Source: JAYFNU01 sp964458545 (lineage in GTDB: Bacteria; Bacillota; Clostridia; Oscillospirales; Ruminococcaceae). Taken from it: a stretch of DNA of 14,168 bases. The translations under genes and the position numbers were made by a program. Where the stretch lies: positions 1 through 14,168 of the forward strand of contig CAYWJF010000044.1 of assembly GCA_964458545.1 (NCBI GenBank), written 5' to 3'. The notes under the pieces were generated by a model. The model was not told where the DNA came from. It made no database searches and saw only the letters and a program-made list of their open reading frames with translations. Below, in pieces: positions 7,524 through 12,690 of the stretch (its first letter is position 1; every line of letters begins with the position of its first letter).

Positions 7524-9803
7524 ATGGACAAGTATATAGGAAAAAAGTTAGACGGACGCTACGAGATACAGGAGCTTATCGGCGCGGGAGGTATGGCTAA
7601 CGTCTATAAGGCGGTAGACCGAATCGACGGCAGCATTAAGGCTGTAAAAATTCTTCGCGAGGAATTCCTCGACAACGAGGAGCTTGTGCGTCGCTTTAAG
7701 AACGAGTCAAAGGCGATAGGGCTGCTTTCACACCCAAATATCGTTAAGGTTTTCGACGTGAACTTTTCCGACAGTATCCAGTATATTGTTATGGAATATC
7801 TCGACGGTATTACCCTTAAGCAGTATATCGACCATCAAAAGAAGCTGACGTGGAAGGATACCGTTCATTTCACGACCCAGATACTTCGCGCCCTACAGCA
7901 CGCGCATGACCGCGGCATAGTTCACCGCGATATTAAGCCGCAGAATATAATGATGCTCTCAAACGGCGACATAAAGGTCACCGATTTCGGCATAGCGCGC
8001 TTTTCGAGAAGCGAGACGAGAACAATAACCGACAAGGCGATAGGCTCGGTGCATTATATCAGCCCCGAGCAGGCAAAGGGAGACATAACCGACGCGAAGG
8101 CGGACATATACAGCGTGGGCGTGATGATGTACGAGATGCTCACGGGTAAGCTTCCGTTCGTTTCGAACAGCGCTGTTTCAGTCGCGATAAAGCAGATTTC
8201 CGACACACCGAAGTCGCTTCGTGAAATAGACGAGAATATTCCCGAGGGGCTTGAAGAAATTACCTTAAAGGCTATGGCGAAGGACCCCGCGAAGCGGTAT
8301 CAGTCCGCCGCGCAGATGCTTCGCGATATTGAGGATTTCAAGAAAAACCCGAGCATTGTTTTTGAGTATAAGTATCTCGGAAACGATTCACCGACCCTAT
8401 ATATTGACAGTACTAAGGCTGCGAACGGCGTTGTGAAATCTGCTCCGAAGAAGGTTTCGTCGGCACCGTCGGCAAAGGACGCGGCGGCAAGAAAGAAGAG
8501 AAGACAGAATCTTCCTATGATGATTCTTCTTGGAATTACGGGCGCGTGTGTAGTCGGCGCGGCGATACTGCTCTTTATGGTGTTTAGTTTAAGCGGTCTT
8601 GGTCAGCAGTACGCAGACGTTGAGTTACCCGACTTTACAGGTAAAAACATAACCGAGGTTGAAAGCAGCGAGAGTTACAGAAATTTCAAGTTTAAGGTTG
8701 TTGAGGAATTTAACGCCGAATATGATTTGGGTGTAGTGTATTCCCAAAGCCCTATTCCCCCAAAACAGATTAAAGAGAACGGCGAGATAACCCTTTTTGT
8801 AAGTAAAGGACCCGAAAAGATAACTATTCCGCCGACGGTGGATATGGAATACGGCGCGGCGGTTAAGCTCCTTCAAAATATGGGGCTTAAGGTGGGTCAG
8901 GTATCCGCTCAGGACGAGAACTTCCAGGGTGGGCGTATAGTTAAGACCGACCCTGTAAGCGGAACAGAAGTTTTAACGGGTTCTATGATTACCCTCTATG
9001 TTAATATGCCCGCAGCCTCCAGCACCGCGTGGGTGCCCGACCTTAAGGGTATGACCTTTAACCAAGCAAAATCCGCCCTTACCGAGGCGGGGCTTCGCGT
9101 AGGCGAGGTAACCGAAAAAGAGGATGAGGTGGAAAAGGGCAGAGTTCTTGAACAGAGCGTTGAAGCGGGAAGAAGCGTCAGTAAAAACACCCCTATTAAC
9201 CTTGTAATCAGCCTTGGAATTGTTCCGAAGCAAAGAACCTTTACGGTAGAGCTGCCGTTCGGTCTCGGCTCAGATGTCTATTCTTATTCCGTTGTCGTGA
9301 AGCGTGACGGCACGAGCGTAGGAAGCACAACGATATCAAAGCAATACGAAAACAAACCCACATGGTCGCTTACCTTCACCGAAAACGGCGAGAAGACCTA
9401 CCTTGTTTATATACGCGACGGAAATAACGCCGAGCATCTGCATTCAACCTATGTCGTGAACTTTGAAACGGGTGACGTTAAGGTTACAAGAGAGAGCAAC
9501 GCGCTGTTTAATTACACTACGCCGCAGGTAAGACCTAAGGTCAACAGCGTAACCGTGAATGAGGCGACGCTTGCCATTAAAGTGGGCGAGAGCGCAGCGG
9601 TAACCGCTACAGTGGACGCAGACGCAGACGCTGATAAGACGGTAACGTGGACGAGTAGCGACTCGAACATAGCTACGGTTGGCGCTGATGGTAGCGTAAC
9701 GGCGGTGGCTGAAGGAAGCTGTACAATTACGGCTACGGCAGGCGGAGTGACATCTTCTAACAGCTGTTCTGTAACGGTTTCACCGGCGGCGACCGGCGCT
9801 TAA
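7524..9803 (+). CDS. prkC: PASTA-domain Ser/Thr kinase (PrkC/PknB) with C-terminal BIG2 Ig-like domain
   Basis: This membrane kinase senses peptidoglycan fragments or lipid II and phosphorylates proteins of cell-wall synthesis, growth and germination. The 759 residues run as follows. A Hanks-type kinase domain (about 13-275) has loop GAGGMANVY (20-28), Lys42, HRDIKPQN (134-141), DFG (154-156) and SPEQAKG (180-186), with threonines at 165, 167 and 169 in the activation loop. A basic juxtamembrane stretch (305-330) and one membrane segment (about 331-357) follow. Outside are three PASTA repeats (about 363-429, 431-495, 501-566), an unassigned beta-rich segment (570-660) and a BIG2-type Ig-like domain (about 672-753) with VTWTSSDSNIATV (707-719). 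PrkC homologues usually end after PASTA repeats or one unrelated Ig-like domain, so this tail is unusual. GGAGGAG at 7514-7520 is the ribosome site. Confidence 0.95.
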   Translation: MDKYIGKKLDGRYEIQELIGAGGMANVYKAVDRIDGSIKAVKILREEFLDNEELVRRFKNESKAIGLLSHPNIVKVFDVNFSDSIQYIVMEYLDGITLKQYIDHQKKLTWKDTVHFTTQILRALQHAHDRGIVHRDIKPQNIMMLSNGDIKVTDFGIARFSRSETRTITDKAIGSVHYISPEQAKGDITDAKADIYSVGVMMYEMLTGKLPFVSNSAVSVAIKQISDTPKSLREIDENIPEGLEEITLKAMAKDPAKRYQSAAQMLRDIEDFKKNPSIVFEYKYLGNDSPTLYIDSTKAANGVVKSAPKKVSSAPSAKDAAARKKRRQNLPMMILLGITGACVVGAAILLFMVFSLSGLGQQYADVELPDFTGKNITEVESSESYRNFKFKVVEEFNAEYDLGVVYSQSPIPPKQIKENGEITLFVSKGPEKITIPPTVDMEYGAAVKLLQNMGLKVGQVSAQDENFQGGRIVKTDPVSGTEVLTGSMITLYVNMPAASSTAWVPDLKGMTFNQAKSALTEAGLRVGEVTEKEDEVEKGRVLEQSVEAGRSVSKNTPINLVISLGIVPKQRTFTVELPFGLGSDVYSYSVVVKRDGTSVGSTTISKQYENKPTWSLTFTENGEKTYLVYIRDGNNAEHLHSTYVVNFETGDVKVTRESNALFNYTTPQVRPKVNSVTVNEATLAIKVGESAAVTATVDADADADKTVTWTSSDSNIATVGADGSVTAVAEGSCTITATAGGVTSSNSCSVTVSPAATGA
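9611..9638 (+). repeat. Short tandem repeat encoding an Asp-Ala run in prkC
   Basis: Three near-identical 6-base units (GACGCA, GACGCA, GACGCT) followed by GAT encode alternating Asp and Ala at about residues 698-704, inside the BIG2 domain between two beta strands. It is short and may simply be a loop insertion formed by slippage. Confidence 0.6.
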
Positions 9804-9814
9804 GCGAAAAGCGA

Positions 9815-10684
9815 ATGATTAAAGAAAACGGCATAATAATAAAAGGAATCGGCGGCTTTTACTATGTAAAAACCGCCGATGGCATATTCGAGTGCCGCGC
9901 TAAGGGTATCTTCCGCAAGAGGGGAATAACACCGCTCGCGGGGGATAACGTGGAAATTGAACGCGACGAAGAGAGTGCTACGGTAAGCGAGATTTATCCG
10001 CGCCGTAACAGCTTTTTCCGTCCGCCAATCGCCAATGTAGATAACCTAATCTTGGTGGTTTCTACAGTTGACCCCGCGCCGAACCTTCTCGTTATAGATA
10101 AGCTTACGGCGCTGTCCGAGAAACAAGGGGTCAAGCCCACGCTTTTACTTACAAAGAGCGACCTTGAACGGGGCGACGGCTTCTGCGATATTTATTTAAA
10201 CGCGGGTTTTTCTGTACTAAGAAAAGATTGTTGTGAAGATATGCAGAGGCTAAAGGGCTTGTTGCGGCAGGGGCTTTCGGTGGTTGTCGGCAACAGCGGC
10301 GTGGGAAAATCCACTTTACTTAACGAAATACTTCCCGATATATCCCTTGAAACGGGCGAAACAAGCAAAAAGCTCGGTCGCGGACGGCACACAACCCGCG
10401 CGGTGGAGCTCTATGAATTTGGCGGCGGATATGTAGCCGACACGCCGGGTTTTTCGGCGGTGGATTTCGAGGGCTTAGGCTCGGTTAAAAAGGAGGAGCT
10501 TGCCTCGCTGTTTCCCGACCTTTCGGAGTTCACGGACGGCTGTTATTTTACAGGTTGCTCGCACACGGTCGAAAAGGGGTGCGCGGTATTACGGGCGTTA
10601 AGTGAGGGGAAGATAGAAAAAACACGGCACGAAAGCTACAAGGCGCTTTACAAAGAGCTGAATGAAAAAAACGAGTGGAAATAA
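9815..10684 (+). CDS. rsgA: Ribosome small subunit-dependent GTPase A (RsgA/YloQ)
   Basis: RsgA is a circularly permuted GTPase that checks and matures the 30S decoding centre late in ribosome assembly. The 289 residues carry an N-terminal OB-fold (about 1-70), then the permuted GTPase motifs in the order G4 TKSD (113-116), G1 GNSGVGKS (159-166), a G2 region near GRGRHTT (188-194) and G3 DTPG (209-212). The C-terminal zinc knuckle has Cys243, Cys248, His250 and Cys256. The start lies 11 bases after the kinase stop and has no clear ribosome site (only AAGCGAAAAGCGA), so translation may depend on coupling. In B. subtilis the orthologue also follows prkC. It is the last gene of the operon, and a strong hairpin terminator comes 2 bases after the stop. 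Confidence 0.96.
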   Translation: MIKENGIIIKGIGGFYYVKTADGIFECRAKGIFRKRGITPLAGDNVEIERDEESATVSEIYPRRNSFFRPPIANVDNLILVVSTVDPAPNLLVIDKLTALSEKQGVKPTLLLTKSDLERGDGFCDIYLNAGFSVLRKDCCEDMQRLKGLLRQGLSVVVGNSGVGKSTLLNEILPDISLETGETSKKLGRGRHTTRAVELYEFGGGYVADTPGFSAVDFEGLGSVKKEELASLFPDLSEFTDGCYFTGCSHTVEKGCAVLRALSEGKIEKTRHESYKALYKELNEKNEWK

Positions 10685-10685
10685 T

Positions 10686-10713
10686 AAAAGGGACGCTGAA
10701 AAGCGTCCCTTTT
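10686..10713 (+). terminator. Intrinsic terminator after rsgA (bidirectional type)
   Basis: A perfect 12-bp stem, AAAAGGGACGCT (10686-10697) pairing with AGCGTCCCTTTT (10702-10713), is closed by a GAAA tetraloop (10698-10701). The T run is part of the 3' arm, and a second T run lies at 10720-10725. The flanking A and T runs mean it could work on either strand. It ends the long priA-rsgA operon. Confidence 0.92.
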
Positions 10714-10740
10714 CACATATTTTTTGAGAATGAATATAAT
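10712..10740 (+). promoter_or_regulatory. Candidate promoter of the small-ORF/spoVM unit
   Basis: TTCACA (10712-10717) and TATAAT (10735-10740) are separated by 17 bases, a 5/6 and 6/6 match to the vegetative sigma-A consensus. The -35 box overlaps the last two bases of the terminator stem. A sporulation sigma-E reading is also possible: ATATT at 10717-10721 and AATATAAT at 10733-10740, but the gap of 11 bases is shorter than usual. Which factor acts cannot be settled from sequence. Confidence 0.55.
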
Positions 10741-10777
10741 ACCTCAGAAGCTGACCAGTACAAAGGAGGCGTAAAGA

Positions 10778-10918
10778 ATGAGAAGAAGCGCGGACGTAAT
10801 TAAGCTTTGCGGCGCGGCGTTCTGCGCGGGCGCGATTGTTTCGGTGATACTTCCCGCGTGGCTAACGTTTTTACTCGGCGCTTCGGTGTTGATTTTGTGT
10901 CTGGGCGCAAATTCATAA
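10778..10918 (+). CDS. 46-residue hydrophobic small protein, unknown function, upstream of spoVM
   Basis: I do not recognise this gene. It has a strong ribosome site, AAAGGAGG (10762-10769), 8 bases before the ATG, and a TAA stop. The product starts with a basic, polar head (MRRSADVIK, 1-9). Two hydrophobic stretches follow (about 10-26 and 28-43), separated by Pro26-Ala-Trp28, so a membrane hairpin or one long membrane segment is likely. Cysteines occur at 11, 16 and 41. It lies between a promoter and spoVM, with 20 bases to the spoVM start and no terminator between, so the two should share a transcript. That context suggests a role in spore or membrane biology, but this is inference. An alternative is a short leader whose translation sets spoVM output. 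Confidence 0.72.
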   Translation: MRRSADVIKLCGAAFCAGAIVSVILPAWLTFLLGASVLILCLGANS

Positions 10919-10924
10919 CGTATC

Positions 10925-10930
10925 GGAGGT
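10925..10930 (+). promoter_or_regulatory. Ribosome binding site of spoVM
   Basis: GGAGGT lies 8 bases before ATG 10939, the ideal spacing. It is a main reason for accepting such a short open frame as a gene. Confidence 0.85.
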
Positions 10931-10938
10931 CGTGAGCA

Positions 10939-11025
10939 ATGAAGGTAGTGGTAATAAGGAGCCCCAAATGCCTAAGCGGAATATTAAGGCTGATTTTTAA
11001 AATAAAACGCGCCGAAAACGAATAG
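10939..11025 (+). CDS. spoVM: SpoVM, spore coat anchoring peptide (28 residues)
   Basis: SpoVM is an amphipathic peptide that settles on the convex forespore membrane and anchors the SpoIVA scaffold. The 28-residue product begins MKVVVIRSPKCLSGILRL (1-18). It aligns without gaps to B. subtilis SpoVM (26 residues, MKFYTIKLPKFLGGIVRA at 1-18, from memory). Identities are Met1, Lys2, Ile6, Pro9, Lys10, Leu12, Gly14, Ile15, Arg17 and Arg24. Pro9 (curvature recognition), Ile6 (SpoIVA contact) and Arg17 (membrane insertion) are reported as important in B. subtilis. Location supports the call: B. subtilis spoVM also lies downstream of prkC and rsgA, and here SpoIVA is encoded about 1.7 kb further on. 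Gene finders commonly miss it because it is so short. The C-terminal tail KIKRAENE is 2 residues longer. Confidence 0.9.
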   Translation: MKVVVIRSPKCLSGILRLIFKIKRAENE

Positions 11026-11028
11026 CCA

Positions 11029-11069
11029 AGGGCTCGCAGACTTTATCTGCGGGCCTTCGTTTTTATTTT
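11029..11069 (+). terminator. Intrinsic terminator after spoVM
   Basis: A 12-bp stem with two G-U pairs, AGGGCTCGCAGA (11029-11040) with TCTGCGGGCCTT (11046-11057), encloses a CTTTA loop. It is followed by a T-rich tract (11060-11069, one A). It begins 3 bases after the spoVM stop and separates the small-gene unit from sipL. Confidence 0.9.
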
Positions 11070-11084
11070 AACTAAAGCGACCCT

Positions 11085-11113
11085 GCATATCGACGGGGCG
11101 ACACGAATATGAA
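11085..11113 (+). promoter_or_regulatory. Weak candidate sigma-E promoter of sipL-spoIVA
   Basis: A promoter is expected between the terminator ending near 11069 and the sipL ATG at 11155. GCATATC (11085-11091) fits the sigma-E -35 pattern at 6 of 7 positions. AATATGAA (11106-11113), 14 bases on, matches the CATACAAT-type -10 at only about 4 of 8. The sigma-E expectation comes mainly from the known control of spoIVA in B. subtilis. Treat it as a lead only. Confidence 0.3.
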
Positions 11114-11154
11114 TAGACAAGAAAAGTTGCGGTTACAAAAAGGAGGAAACATTA

Positions 11155-12678
11155 ATGGAAATAAAGACAACGACCGCCGCGCTTGGACTTTGCGAGCTCG
11201 TTTTGGATATGAGCGCCGAGCTTCCGATTGAGGGGGACTTTACCATACCCGATTATCAGCCGGAGATTTGGAAGATAGTAAGGACCAAGGCGGAGCCGGT
11301 TATTCTCGGGCGGCTCGCGGTGGGAAACAAGGCGACGGTGGAGGGCTATGTAAGGCTTACCGTATTCTACAGCTCAGAGGAGGGCAAGGAGCTTAGTGCT
11401 ACCGTTCAGCGGATTCCTTTCTCGAAGCAGTTTGATATGAAAGGCAACGTTTCCGACAGCTGCGTGGTGTCGGCTGGGGCGGCGGTAAGCTACCTTAACT
11501 GCCGCGCGGTAAACGAAAGACGCTTAGACGTGCGCGGCGCGCTCGCCGTTTCGCTCGCGGTGCCGTCCTTTACAACACTTGAAGCGAAGAGCATGGCGTC
11601 GGGCGAGGGCGTATGGAAAAAGACCGAGGCTGTCGGCTGGACTGCGCTTTCGGCAACAGCGTCGAAGCAGTTTACCGTAGACGAACGACTCTCTGTAGAG
11701 GGCAGCGACGCCTTAGCCGCTACGGTGCTTAGAAGCGAAGCGTCCGCGGTGATTGACGGTGTGGAATGCACCGAGGGAAGAGCGGAGGTTAGGGGAACTG
11801 TTAATATACTTGCGGCACTTGAAACGGGAGCCGAAAACGGCTTCACGATAAAGCGGGTAGGCTATAAAATCCCCTTCATTCAGCTTGTGGAGAACGAGGC
11901 AATTAAACAAGAACGCAAAGTTACCGCGCGCGTCTCGGTGGTATCCTCGGCGCTTGGCAACGAAATAAATTCCGAGGGTATGCTTGAAGCGTCGGTGGGG
12001 TGTGAAATAGAGCTGTTTGTTTTGGATAACGGTGCGACCGAGATACTGTCCGATGTCTTCTCCACCCGCTGTGAAACCGAGCTTGTGCGCGAGACGCTGA
12101 GCGTTGCGGAAACAATCGAAAGCATAAAGGAACGGCTCTCCGTAAACGAAAGCTTTGAATGCCCCGACGGTAGAATAGCCGACTGGTTCGTTTCAAGCCC
12201 GTCCGTTACGCTTACAAGAAGGGAAAGCGGCTTTGAAGCGAAGGTGAACGCGCTTGCTTGTTTCATTGCTGTGGACGATGAGGGTACGGCATTTGGCTGC
12301 GACAAGCCGTTTGAGATAACCGTTCCCGTTCATATTGACACGCCCGCCGCTATGCTGCTTTGCCCCGAATGCGTCTTTACCCATACCGAGTGTCTTGAAG
12401 TTGGCGGTAGGCTTAGCTTCAAAGCGGAGTGTGAGCTTACAGGCGTCGTTGCGGGAATGAGAACGGTCTCCTCAGTAAGGGAGATAAGAGCTGACGAGGA
12501 GAAACCAAAAAAGCGCCCCGACGCGGCAATAACGGCGTACTTCGCCGAGGCAGGCGAAAAGGTTTGGGATATAGCGCGCGCCTTTAACACCTCGCCGGAC
12601 GGCATTTTTGAAGAGAACGCGCCGCTTTCGGAAACGCTTGAAGAGCCGCGGGTTTTACTCCTGCCGATAGTTGAATAG
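11155..12678 (+). CDS. sipL: SipL-like spore coat morphogenesis protein (DUF3794/SPOCS repeats plus LysM)
   Basis: SipL, described in Clostridioides difficile, binds SpoIVA and is needed to localise the coat around the forespore; it takes the place of Bacillus SpoVID. The 507-residue product is close to the size I recall for that protein. I see three repeats of the DUF3794/SPOCS type, about 20-140, 170-290 and 320-440. The first contains IPDYQPEIWKIVRTKAEP (31-48) and a following beta-rich VEGYVRLTVFY (62-72). A charged linker, EEKPKKRPD (448-456), leads to a C-terminal LysM-like domain (about 459-505) with AGEKVWDIARAFNTSPDGI (466-484). There is no signal peptide, which fits a mother-cell cytosolic protein. 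The ribosome site AAAAAGGAGG (11137-11146) is strong. spoIVA begins 12 bases after the stop, so the two partners are probably made from one transcript. Confidence 0.9.
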   Translation: MEIKTTTAALGLCELVLDMSAELPIEGDFTIPDYQPEIWKIVRTKAEPVILGRLAVGNKATVEGYVRLTVFYSSEEGKELSATVQRIPFSKQFDMKGNVSDSCVVSAGAAVSYLNCRAVNERRLDVRGALAVSLAVPSFTTLEAKSMASGEGVWKKTEAVGWTALSATASKQFTVDERLSVEGSDALAATVLRSEASAVIDGVECTEGRAEVRGTVNILAALETGAENGFTIKRVGYKIPFIQLVENEAIKQERKVTARVSVVSSALGNEINSEGMLEASVGCEIELFVLDNGATEILSDVFSTRCETELVRETLSVAETIESIKERLSVNESFECPDGRIADWFVSSPSVTLTRRESGFEAKVNALACFIAVDDEGTAFGCDKPFEITVPVHIDTPAAMLLCPECVFTHTECLEVGGRLSFKAECELTGVVAGMRTVSSVREIRADEEKPKKRPDAAITAYFAEAGEKVWDIARAFNTSPDGIFEENAPLSETLEEPRVLLLPIVE

Positions 12679-12690
12679 GAGAGAAGATTT

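Noticed and set aside
10714..10747. Sigma-E as sole promoter for the small-ORF/spoVM unit
   Set aside because: The spacing between the sigma-E-like boxes is about 11 bases, too short; kept only as an alternative reading.
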